A DNA stretch of 12,515 nucleotides from Lachnospiraceae bacterium (GCA_009774535.1 VSNY01000111.1:1-12515), one strand, 5' to 3'. Counted from the stretch's first letter, positions 1 through 6,812 are shown. The notes: generated by a model not told the origin, from the sequence alone. Made by a program: numbers and translations.

Positions 1-198
1 AAACTATATAATGTATTGGGGGGTTTTTACGTTAATTATATTACCATCTTTCCACAGATAAGTGTGCATAAACTTCAAAAAATTTCCGACACTTTTTTGT
101 GCATTTTATATACCTGTTTTTGCATCATTTCTAAAACCAGATGTAATATTGCACAGTATTACTCACTTCTCACCTGACAGAACTGGTACCCCTCCCTT

Positions 199-2019
199 TT
201 AAGAAAATAACGCTTCAAATTCTTCCTTGCTAATCTTCTCCTTTTCCAGCAAAAGATCCGCGCACTGATGCAGCACCTGTTCATACTGATGAATAATTTC
301 CTGCGCTTTTGCATAGCATTCATCAATAATCCGCTTCACTTCCTGGTCAATCAGGGTCGCTACATTTTCGCCGTACCCTTTTGTATGCGCCAAATCCCTG
401 CCGATAAACACTTCATTATCTTCTTCATCATAGCAGATCAGGCCCAGGTTTTCAGACATGCCGTATTTGGTAACCATTGCTTTGGCCATCGCCGTAGCCT
501 GTTTGATATCCTGCGATGCTCCGGTTGTAATATCGTCAAAAATCAGCTCTTCCGCCACGCGGCCGCCCAGATCTACAACGATCTCCTGCAGCATCCGCCC
601 TTTCGTATTGAACATCTCGTCTTTTTCCGGAAGCGGCATCGTATACCCGGCTGCTCCGGCTCCGGTTGGAATAATCGATACGGAATAAACCGGGCCTACA
701 TCCGGCAGTACATGGAACAAAATGGCATGGCCGGCTTCATGAAACGCTGTAATCCGCTTTTCCTTCTCACTGATAATACGGCTCCGCTTCTCCGCGCCGA
801 TCCCGACTTTTACAAAAGAATTGCGGATATCGTCCAGACGAATATAGCCACGGTCCGCTTTTGCCGCCCTGATCGCTGCTTCATTTAACAGATTTTCCAG
901 GTCCGCCCCGGTAAAGCCCGCGGTTGTCTGTGCGATCTGTTTTAAGTCCACATCCTCGCTCAGCGGCTTGTTTTTAGCATGTACATGCAGGATCTGTTCC
1001 CGCCCGCCGACGTCCGGCCTGCCGACATGTACTTTCCGGTCAAAACGTCCCGGCCGCATAATCGCAGGGTCCAGAATGTCCACGCGGTTCGTCGCCGCCA
1101 TTACGATAATGCCTTCATTGACACCAAACCCGTCCATCTCTACCAGCATCTGATTTAATGTCTGCTCGCGTTCATCATGTCCGCCGCCCATACCAGTGCC
1201 GCGCCGTCTGGCAACCGCGTCAATCTCATCAATAAATACGATGCAGGGCGCGTTTTTCTTCGCATCTTCAAATAAATCACGTACACGCGAAGCGCCGACG
1301 CCGACAAACATTTCCACAAAATCCGAACCGGAAATACTGAAAAAAGGAACGCCCGCTTCTCCGGCCACCGCTTTCGCCAGCAGCGTCTTTCCGGTTCCCG
1401 GAGGGCCTACGAGCAGAACGCCTTTTGGAATTCTTGCGCCCAGCTTCGTATATTTCCCCGGCTCCCGTAAAAAGTCTACGATCTCTTCGAGTTCCTCTTT
1501 TTCTTCATTCAGACCCGCGACTTTCGTAAAATTAACCGCTTTTTTATCATCCGTATACATTCTGGCACGGCTCTTTCCAAAATTCATCATCTTCGGGCCG
1601 CCGCCTCCGTTTGCGGACTGGTTGATATTGTTCATAATAATAAATAGAATAAACATAGCGCCGAAAATAATCAGATATGGAAGCCAGGTGGACAGCCAGC
1701 TGGCCCGCGGGATATTTTTCAGCAGATAATTATAAAATTCATTCTGTTTTAAATATTCCTGCTCTGCGTTCACATCTGAGACAATAATTTCATGACGGTC
1801 CGCATTCTGTTTCAGCGTTACGACCAGTGTTCCGGTCGGCGTCTCCGCATTCTGTTCGATAATAACGGAAGAAATATTTCCTTCTTCCAGATCTGACTGA
1901 TACTGATGATACGTATACGTATCTGACGTAATATCCGTCTCACTTAAAAAATACCATATGCCGACCACTCCCAGTACGAGGATGGCATACAAGACAAAAC
2001 CTCGATAACCTCTCTTCAA
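199..2019 (-). CDS. ftsH: ATP-dependent zinc metalloprotease FtsH
   Basis: FtsH is a membrane-anchored AAA+ protease that forms hexamers and degrades misfolded membrane proteins and some regulators. The 606-residue product is of normal length. It has a membrane segment at about residues 7-26, an extracytoplasmic part to about 107, and a second membrane segment at about 110-130. The AAA module follows, with Walker A GPPGTGKT (205-212), Walker B VFIDEIDA (261-268) and the second region of homology ending RPGRFDR (322-328). The protease domain carries the zinc motif HEAGH (427-431), and D504 is the likely third zinc ligand. All key residues are present. The start codon is TTG, chosen because GGAGG lies 7 bases upstream and no better start is near. 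It begins 14 bp after hpt, so it is probably the last gene of tilS-hpt-ftsH. I saw no convincing terminator in the 198 bases downstream. Confidence 0.98.
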   Translation of the reverse strand: MKRGYRGFVLYAILVLGVVGIWYFLSETDITSDTYTYHQYQSDLEEGNISSVIIEQNAETPTGTLVVTLKQNADRHEIIVSDVNAEQEYLKQNEFYNYLLKNIPRASWLSTWLPYLIIFGAMFILFIIMNNINQSANGGGGPKMMNFGKSRARMYTDDKKAVNFTKVAGLNEEKEELEEIVDFLREPGKYTKLGARIPKGVLLVGPPGTGKTLLAKAVAGEAGVPFFSISGSDFVEMFVGVGASRVRDLFEDAKKNAPCIVFIDEIDAVARRRGTGMGGGHDEREQTLNQMLVEMDGFGVNEGIIVMAATNRVDILDPAIMRPGRFDRKVHVGRPDVGGREQILHVHAKNKPLSEDVDLKQIAQTTAGFTGADLENLLNEAAIRAAKADRGYIRLDDIRNSFVKVGIGAEKRSRIISEKEKRITAFHEAGHAILFHVLPDVGPVYSVSIIPTGAGAAGYTMPLPEKDEMFNTKGRMLQEIVVDLGGRVAEELIFDDITTGASQDIKQATAMAKAMVTKYGMSENLGLICYDEEDNEVFIGRDLAHTKGYGENVATLIDQEVKRIIDECYAKAQEIIHQYEQVLHQCADLLLEKEKISKEEFEALFS

Positions 2020-2033
2020 GTGATAACCTCCTT

Positions 2034-2558
2034 CTATGCATCCTCTATGACTCCAATATACGGAAGATTCCTGTATCTTTGTTCATAATCCATTCCATAT
2101 CCGATCACAAATTTATTCGGTACTACAAATCCATTATAGTCCACTGCCACTTCTACGACACGCCGCTCCGGTTTGTCCAGCAGCGTGCATAATTTCAGGC
2201 ATTTCGGCCCGCGCGCTCTCAAATTATCCAGCAGCAGGCGCAGTGTCCTGCCGGTATCGATAATATCCTCGACAACGATCACATTTTTTCCGGCAATGTC
2301 TTCGATCAGATCTTTGGTAATATGGACCGTACCGCTGGACTCCGTAGCCGAACCATAACTGGATGCTTCCATAAAGTCTAAAATGACCGGCACCGTGATC
2401 CGCTTCGTCAGCTCCGTACAAAAATAAACCCCGCCGCGCAAAATCCCAATCGCAAGGATCTCTTCTCCCTGAAAATCCACACTAATCTGCGCCGCAATCT
2501 TAGCAATCCGTGCATTTACCTCATCCTCTGAGATCATGACCTGAATCTGTTCCTTCAT
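2034..2558 (-). CDS. hpt: Hypoxanthine(-guanine) phosphoribosyltransferase
   Basis: This purine-salvage enzyme transfers phosphoribose from PRPP to hypoxanthine or guanine, giving IMP or GMP in the cytoplasm. The 174-residue product is typical in length. The PRPP-binding loop VVEDIIDTGRTL (95-106) is intact, and the flexible-loop SSYG (66-69) and the early LRGG (40-43) are as in the family. The start is an ATG with GGAGG 5 bases upstream. That start and its ribosome binding site lie inside the 3' end of tilS, an overlap of 38 bp in a different frame, which suggests translational coupling. The order tilS-hpt-ftsH is the one known from Bacillus and Clostridia. In B. subtilis HprT is reported to associate with FtsH regulation and to bind ppGpp; whether that holds here is not visible. 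Confidence 0.97.
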   Translation of the reverse strand: MKEQIQVMISEDEVNARIAKIAAQISVDFQGEEILAIGILRGGVYFCTELTKRITVPVILDFMEASSYGSATESSGTVHITKDLIEDIAGKNVIVVEDIIDTGRTLRLLLDNLRARGPKCLKLCTLLDKPERRVVEVAVDYNGFVVPNKFVIGYGMDYEQRYRNLPYIGVIEDA

Positions 2559-3981
2559 CTTCTTCTCCTCCGCAAAAAGTAACCTCCAATATTTTCCTGG
2601 TATGTGTCTCTACCTTATAATAGCTGCTGATCCGGTATCCGACCACCCACATAATATGCGCGCCGTCGGCTAACAGCAGCAACTGGCCGCGTTCCGTTAC
2701 AGGAACCTTTTCGTTTACCAAATATTTTTTCAGCTTCTGGCGGCTGCCCGAAGCGTCCACAACCAGGTAATCCCCCGGCTGTCTGTTCCTTACACAGAAT
2801 CCAGCTTTTATCTTATCATAATCAAAGCATTTCGTATACTTCTTTTTGGAAATTTGTGACATATGTCCAGAAAAATTCTCTCTGATACGGAAAGAAAACA
2901 ATTTTTCCATATCCAGGCGTCCTTCTTTTCCCAAAATATCCGAATCCTGCCGCACGCTTTCCCATTCCTGCGTTCCGTGTCCAGCCGATTTTCCCGTACA
3001 AATCTCCACACCGCCGTAAACGCGCACCGCCTGCAGCTGTCCCGGCAAATCCACCTGCCTGTTGTTCTGCCTGTTAAACAGTCCGATGACCTGGCTGACA
3101 TGCTCCCTGGTCAGATTCCTGCCGCCCCCTGCAAGCGCTGCAAGCAGCTGATGAACCATTTCCTTTTGAATCACGCAGTCCAGCTGCAAAAACGGTTCTT
3201 TTTGAATCTGAACACTGCCTGCCTGTATCACACAGCAACGCTCCTGCGCGATCCCGGCCTGTTTTTTTAAATATTCATGAATCTCCCGCAGCTGCGCCGC
3301 CGCCTGATACATATGCTGCACCGCGCGTCTGTTAACCTGTTTCAGCGCTGGAATCGCCTGATGGCGAATGCGGTTACGGCTGTAAGCATCCATCGCATTC
3401 GTAGCATCCTCGCAAAATTCCTGCCCGCACGCTGCCAGATATGCCTCAATCTCTTCCCTGTCTGCTGTCAGCAGCGGCCGGATCACCGCTCCCCGCACCG
3501 GCGCCATCCCCGTAAGTCCCTGAATACCCGTTCCGCGCGCCAGATGAAACAGCATCGTCTCCGCCTGGTCCCCCAGATGGTGCGCCACTGCAATCTTCAC
3601 CTGCTGCCCGGCATATTTCTCCGCCTCCGAAAAAAAAGCCTGATAACGCAGCTCTCTCCCCGCTTCTTCTTCGCTCATCCCATGCATCCGTGCATATTCC
3701 GGCACCCGGCAGTGGCAGATATGACACTCTATGCCGCGCTCCCCGCAAAAAGACCTGACAAACGCAGCATCCCTATATGATTCTTCCCCACGGATACCAT
3801 GTTCCACATGCACGGCAGATACCTGGTGTCCAAATACCTCCCGCAGTTCCATAAGTCCCAGCAGCAGACAGAGCGAATCCGCTCCGCCCGATACCCCCGC
3901 AATAATATGATCTCCCGCACAGATCATCCTGTATTCACGAATCAGCGCTTCCATCTTTTGTATCACACCGTCATTCCTCAT
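2521..3981 (-). CDS. tilS: tRNA(Ile)-lysidine synthase TilS
   Basis: TilS attaches lysine to C34 of the CAU-anticodon tRNA-Ile using ATP, so that the tRNA reads AUA and is charged with isoleucine; it is normally essential. The 486-residue product has the ATP PP-loop SGGADS (31-36) and HHLGDQAET (134-142). The family's EDATN (191-195) and RNRIRH (202-207) follow, then a helical linker and a C-terminal TilS domain (about 394-468). It ends inside hpt with a 38-bp overlap. The start is uncertain: the ATG used here has only AAGG directly before it, while a GTG 15 bases downstream has GAGGA about 8 bases upstream. Choosing either changes only five residues ahead of the first helix. The 82-base gap after spoIIE contains an inverted repeat that overlaps a TATAAT hexamer. 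Confidence 0.96.
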   Translation of the reverse strand: MRNDGVIQKMEALIREYRMICAGDHIIAGVSGGADSLCLLLGLMELREVFGHQVSAVHVEHGIRGEESYRDAAFVRSFCGERGIECHICHCRVPEYARMHGMSEEEAGRELRYQAFFSEAEKYAGQQVKIAVAHHLGDQAETMLFHLARGTGIQGLTGMAPVRGAVIRPLLTADREEIEAYLAACGQEFCEDATNAMDAYSRNRIRHQAIPALKQVNRRAVQHMYQAAAQLREIHEYLKKQAGIAQERCCVIQAGSVQIQKEPFLQLDCVIQKEMVHQLLAALAGGGRNLTREHVSQVIGLFNRQNNRQVDLPGQLQAVRVYGGVEICTGKSAGHGTQEWESVRQDSDILGKEGRLDMEKLFSFRIRENFSGHMSQISKKKYTKCFDYDKIKAGFCVRNRQPGDYLVVDASGSRQKLKKYLVNEKVPVTERGQLLLLADGAHIMWVVGYRISSYYKVETHTRKILEVTFCGGEEDEGTDSGHDLRG

Positions 3982-4018
3982 CCTTGATCCCAGCCTCTGT
4001 AAATTTCCTTTCCTGCAT

Positions 4019-4057
4019 CAGCTTCTATTATAAATATCTGTCCCAATATAATAGCTG
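4019..4057 (-). promoter_or_regulatory. Inverted repeat with TATAAT hexamer before tilS
   Basis: CTATTATA (4025-4032) and TATAATAG (4047-4054) form a perfect 8-bp inverted repeat with a 14-base loop. CAG (4019-4021) and CTG (4055-4057) can extend the stem past a 3-base bulge. On the minus strand TATAAT (4032-4027) could be a -10 box for tilS, about 45 bases ahead of the gene. The hexamer 17 bp upstream of it (GCTATT) is a poor -35. No T-run follows the hairpin, so it is a weak candidate for a spoIIE terminator. It may be a weak promoter with an operator, or an mRNA hairpin. Confidence 0.3.
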
Positions 4058-4063
4058 CTGAAT

Positions 4064-5899
4064 CTACTTTTTCCATATTCCACATACCAGCACCGTCATA
4101 TCATCCGCCGCTTTCCCGTCCGTATACTCCAGCACCTGTTCCAAAATCGCATCTGCCATCTGACCCGGATGCTTCAAATCAATATGCTTCAAAATCCCGC
4201 ACATCGCAAGCTCCGGATCTTCTTCCTGCAGATATTCTAACACACCATCCGACATCATGACAAGGAAATCCCCGTCATTCAGCTGTTTTTTTGTAGTCGC
4301 GATCTCCATGCGGTGCGTCACTCCGACCGGAAGCGAACTGGATTCCACCCGCTCCACAAAATCCCGGTGCTTGATAAACGTCGCCGCCGCGCCAATCTTA
4401 TACAGCTCACACTGCCCCTGGTACAAATCCAGCGAACAAATATCCACCGTAGAATACAGATCGTCCTCTCCCCGTATCACCATCGCGGAATTCATCATTT
4501 TCAGCGCCGTCTCCTCCGTAAATCCGGCTTCCAGAAACTTCTCCAGCAGCTCCAGCACCAGTTCGCTCTCCTTGCAGGCGTTACTGCCCGACCCCATTCC
4601 ATCCGAAAGCATCATTGCCATCTGCCCGTTATCCAGTTCCAGAAACGAATAATTATCTCCGGACACATGTCCGCCATCCTTTACCATCCGCGCTACCGCA
4701 TGCGTCTCATGAAAACACGTATCTTCCTCAAACACTACCGGCCCGCCCTGCGGGCTGACAATCGAGCGCTCATCCCGATGCGGCCGCATCCCCCGTTCCA
4801 ATCCGGCAGAAACAGCCCGTGTCAGCTCCTTCATACTGATACAGCTGCCGTTTTTGGCACACGCATCACACGTAAACTGCCAGCGCTTGTCCTTATTTTC
4901 ATACAAATGCACCTGCTTTAGAAGCACCCCGCGCTCCCTCGCCCGGTACTTCACTTCCGCCAGCAGATGGCGGTTCTCCTGCGTAACATCCTGCATCTCA
5001 TTCGCACAATCTTCCATAATATACGCCATTGCGTCCAGCTGCTGCGCGATAATCTCCCGGTTTTCCAGCAATCGGTTATACCACGCCAGATTCAGCCGCG
5101 CCTTTTCAAAAATCCGGGTGCTTTCCTGAATCACCGCATCCGTATACGGACAATACTCCTGCATCTGCACCACAATCTCATGATCCGCTTCCCCCGTACG
5201 CTGCAGCGACTGCAGCATATAAGCCAGATACGAATACATCGGACTCTCCGCCTTTTCCCAGCAAAGTACACATTGACTGCAGTTCGCACACAAAGTCCCC
5301 GTCAGTTCATTTTGTATCCTGCCCATCTGCTCCGCCGAAAGTCCCTTTTTCACCGCGCTCATCCTTGAAAAAATCTTTGCCAGACCATTAAACGAATCCG
5401 CATAATTTTCCAGCTTGGTTCCCTGAAAATGTCCCTCTTCCTCTCTTAGCGGCAGCAGACTGATCTGCAGAAAAAAATCCACAAACCTTGTCCCAAGCAT
5501 CACCGCCGAAAACACAAACACCGCTTCCAGCGCGCTTACCAGAAAGCCAACGGTATTTCGCACATTCAGCAATTCCCCCGACAGCGACAGCATAAACGTC
5601 GCAATGGAAGCAGCCGCTGACGCACAAAGCACCGTACATCGCCCTTCCGCCCATTCAAACAGTCTGACCGTAATCCATATAATAAGCATCGCCAGCAAAT
5701 ACTTTACTGCCGCCGTAATCGGCACAAACAACACAATTCCCAGAAACATCGCCGCACCCAACGCTCCGCGCGCAGCATCCTCGAGGCATACTGCCGTAAA
5801 AAATGCCGGTATCAGCGGAAAGCATCCCATCCATGATATCTGGCACATCAATATTCCTCCTATGTATAAAATTACCTGCTTAACACTCAGCCTTTTCAT
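4064..5899 (-). CDS. spoIIE: Stage II sporulation protein E (serine phosphatase)
   Basis: SpoIIE is the membrane-bound PP2C-type phosphatase that dephosphorylates SpoIIAA in the forespore, which frees sigma-F; it also acts at the polar septum. The start is the ATG with GGAGG 7 bases upstream, giving 611 residues; an ATG 18 bases earlier lacks a site. Residues 1-155 hold about five or six hydrophobic segments. A central part follows with CxxCxxCxxC (204-213) and CxxCx5C (344-353). The C-terminal phosphatase domain has SDGMGSG (432-438), SDGVLE (550-555) and DDMT (599-602), which supply the metal-binding aspartates. It is shorter than the B. subtilis protein (827 residues, ten membrane spans), with most of the loss in the membrane part. 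The phosphatase signature and the synteny with tilS-hpt-ftsH make the call secure. The promoter upstream fits control by Spo0A. Confidence 0.96.
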   Translation of the reverse strand: MKRLSVKQVILYIGGILMCQISWMGCFPLIPAFFTAVCLEDAARGALGAAMFLGIVLFVPITAAVKYLLAMLIIWITVRLFEWAEGRCTVLCASAAASIATFMLSLSGELLNVRNTVGFLVSALEAVFVFSAVMLGTRFVDFFLQISLLPLREEEGHFQGTKLENYADSFNGLAKIFSRMSAVKKGLSAEQMGRIQNELTGTLCANCSQCVLCWEKAESPMYSYLAYMLQSLQRTGEADHEIVVQMQEYCPYTDAVIQESTRIFEKARLNLAWYNRLLENREIIAQQLDAMAYIMEDCANEMQDVTQENRHLLAEVKYRARERGVLLKQVHLYENKDKRWQFTCDACAKNGSCISMKELTRAVSAGLERGMRPHRDERSIVSPQGGPVVFEEDTCFHETHAVARMVKDGGHVSGDNYSFLELDNGQMAMMLSDGMGSGSNACKESELVLELLEKFLEAGFTEETALKMMNSAMVIRGEDDLYSTVDICSLDLYQGQCELYKIGAAATFIKHRDFVERVESSSLPVGVTHRMEIATTKKQLNDGDFLVMMSDGVLEYLQEEDPELAMCGILKHIDLKHPGQMADAILEQVLEYTDGKAADDMTVLVCGIWKK

Positions 5900-5961
5900 C
5901 CTGCATCCTCCAATCATTTAATATTCAGGCTCTGCCTGTTTTGCAGACTGCCCGTATTGCA

Positions 5962-6001
5962 CCGCCGCTTTCCTGCATCGTTTTTGCAGCGCTTGCGGCG
6001 G
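5962..6001 (-). other. Hairpin in the predicted spoIIE leader
   Basis: CCGCCGC (5962-5968) and GCGGCGG (5995-6001) are perfect inverse complements. Inside them CTGCA (5973-5977) pairs with TGCAG (5985-5989). If transcription starts about 7 bases after the TATAAT at 6014-6019, this hairpin lies at the very 5' end of the spoIIE mRNA, about 60 bases before the ribosome binding site. It has no T-run on either strand, so it is not an intrinsic terminator. It may stabilise the transcript; that is inference. Confidence 0.45.
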
Positions 6002-6013
6002 CATATGTCAGCC

Positions 6014-6046
6014 ATTATAAGAAGAGTTGAGTGCGATGTTTGTCAA
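6014..6046 (-). promoter_or_regulatory. spoIIE promoter, TTGACA-N21-TATAAT
   Basis: On the minus strand a perfect TTGACA (6046-6041) and a perfect TATAAT (6019-6014) are separated by exactly 21 bp. A spacer this long is too wide for unaided sigma-A RNA polymerase. The spoIIE promoter of B. subtilis has the same 21-bp spacing and needs phosphorylated Spo0A, and spoIIG is similar at 22 bp. The predicted start near 6007 gives a leader of about 108 bases. The position directly upstream of spoIIE and the unusual spacing together make the assignment strong. Confidence 0.8.
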
Positions 6047-6058
6047 ACTGTGGTTGAA
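6041..6058 (-). promoter_or_regulatory. Candidate tandem Spo0A boxes at the spoIIE -35
   Basis: Two heptamers in the same orientation resemble the reversed Spo0A box TTCGACA: TTTGACA (6047-6041, 6 of 7) and TTCAACC (6058-6052, 5 of 7). They are 11 bp apart, about one helical turn, as for a Spo0A dimer on tandem boxes. The closer one overlaps the -35 hexamer, as at known Spo0A-activated sigma-A promoters. The matches alone are weak; the arrangement is what supports them. Confidence 0.5.
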
Positions 6059-6081
6059 TTTTTTATTTTTATTCGTGTTTT

Positions 6082-6100
6082 TATCCGTTCAAAACGGATA
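6082..6100. repeat. 19-bp palindrome upstream of the spoIIE promoter
   Basis: TATCCGTT (6082-6089) and AACGGATA (6093-6100) form a perfect 8-bp inverted repeat around a 3-base centre. It lies about 36 bp upstream of the spoIIE -35 box and between that promoter and the long inverted repeat at 6180-6403. No T-run of terminator quality follows it on either strand. It could be an operator for a dimeric regulator or part of the inserted material; no known site was recognised. Confidence 0.4.
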
Positions 6101-6179
6101 TTGAGTCGATTTTAAGACATTTACTTTTTTGAAGTGGTTCGAGGGAAGCTTGATAAAAATTTTATGGGACTGGGCGGAC

Positions 6180-6403
6180 GACTCTGCGGGCGGCGGGCTG
6201 GGGCTGGGCCGGAACATACACCCTGGGCGGACTGGGGCAACGCTGCGGTGAACTAATCGCTAACTGCGACTAAGACAGTCGGCGTGTGGGCCTCCTGTCT
6301 AAGTCTCCGTAAGCGCTGGATTTCACCTCCGCTAAAAACGCCCCTTCAACGTCCTTCCAGGGTGTATGTTCCGGCCCAGCCCCAGCCCGCCGCCCGCAGA
6401 GTC
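6180..6403. repeat. 224-bp element with 47-bp perfect inverted repeat arms
   Basis: Bases 6180-6226 are the exact reverse complement of 6357-6403, 47 of 47 positions. The arms are GC-rich (35 of 47) in an AT-rich intergenic region. The 130-base centre can continue the stem: 6229-6232 with 6351-6354, 6234-6238 with 6340-6344, 6247-6252 with 6322-6327, and an inner hairpin 6268-6278 with 6295-6305. The whole unit could therefore fold as one long rod, in RNA or as a DNA cruciform. CTGGGCGGAC occurs just outside and at the inner edge of the left arm (6170-6179, 6223-6232). TTATGG occurs on both sides (6162-6167, 6407-6412) and might be a target duplication. There is no open reading frame of note and no terminator T-run. 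It may be a dispersed palindromic element or a structured RNA; I recognise no named family. Confidence 0.85.
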
Positions 6404-6766
6404 TGGTTATGGCTTGCTTTACATAATCTGCCGTTCATTCTGAGATCTTAATTTGATAGTTATTAAATGAGCATAAAAAAATCTCAATCTATTCAGCAGA
6501 TTTGTGATGGTTTCTGGAAAGATCATATCAGCATCCTGTATTCGTAGAATAGAAATCAGATGTAGTCTCGGTATTGTTCCAAGTTTTAGTAATCTTTACA
6601 TTACCTTACATTTAAGTCTTCCTGAACGATACACCATCTCACATTGGAGCTTTATCAATCTTTACACGACCTTACATGCAAGCTTAACAAACTTACACTC
6701 TCTCGCCGCCAAATATTGACAAACTTTACAAAGTCATACACTCAGCCATTGTAGAGCCTGCCACAA
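6404..6766. repeat. Gene-free AT-rich segment with repeated CYTTACA motif
   Basis: No gene is supported here. CYTTACA (TGTAARG on the minus strand) occurs at 6417-6423, 6594-6600, 6604-6610, 6660-6666, 6670-6676 and 6724-6730, with a one-mismatch copy at 6691-6697. Two of the pairs belong to a 21-base direct repeat (6591-6611 and 6657-6677, two mismatches, 66 bp apart), and in each pair the motifs are 10 bp apart. A 71-codon open frame on the plus strand (6504-6719) merely translates the repeat (NLYxTLHxSL twice) and has no ribosome binding site or known family. The segment may be a regulator-binding array or degenerate DNA. Confidence 0.6.
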
Positions 6767-6795
6767 CAAAAAAAGACCCAGCCTCCGCCAGATCT
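6767..6795 (-). terminator. Rho-independent terminator after divIC
   Basis: Read on the minus strand, AGATCTGGC (6795-6787) pairs over all 9 positions with GCTGGGTCT (6782-6774), three of them G-U wobbles, around a GGAG loop. Seven T residues follow (6774-6768). It starts 18 bases after the divIC stop codon and ends the yabP-yabQ-divIC transcript before the spoIIE region. Confidence 0.88.
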
Positions 6796-6812
6796 TTTTC
6801 TCCATCCGCTTC

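Noticed and set aside
41..66. CCACAGATAA, partly like a DnaA box
   Set aside because: It differs from TTATCCACA at key positions and stands alone; no replication origin features are nearby.
268..888. 206-codon plus-strand frame
   Set aside because: It is antisense to ftsH, whose motifs are all intact, and it shows no recognisable domain or ribosome binding site.
3446..3748. 100-codon minus-strand frame rich in Gly and Ala
   Set aside because: It lies entirely inside tilS in another frame and is a shadow of that GC-rich coding sequence.
6130..6150. GGTTCGA, which resembles a tRNA T-arm
   Set aside because: The neighbouring bases do not form the T-stem, acceptor stem or anticodon arm. No tRNA could be folded here, although tRNA genes occupy this interval in B. 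subtilis.
6180..6403. Long inverted repeat as a CRISPR or an IS element
   Set aside because: There are only two arms, in inverse orientation, without spacers, and no transposase frame lies between them.
6504..6719. 71-codon open frame on the plus strand with a repeated NLYxTLHxSL pattern
   Set aside because: The repeat is that of the DNA (CYTTACA direct repeat). There is no ribosome binding site, no promoter and no resemblance to a known family.
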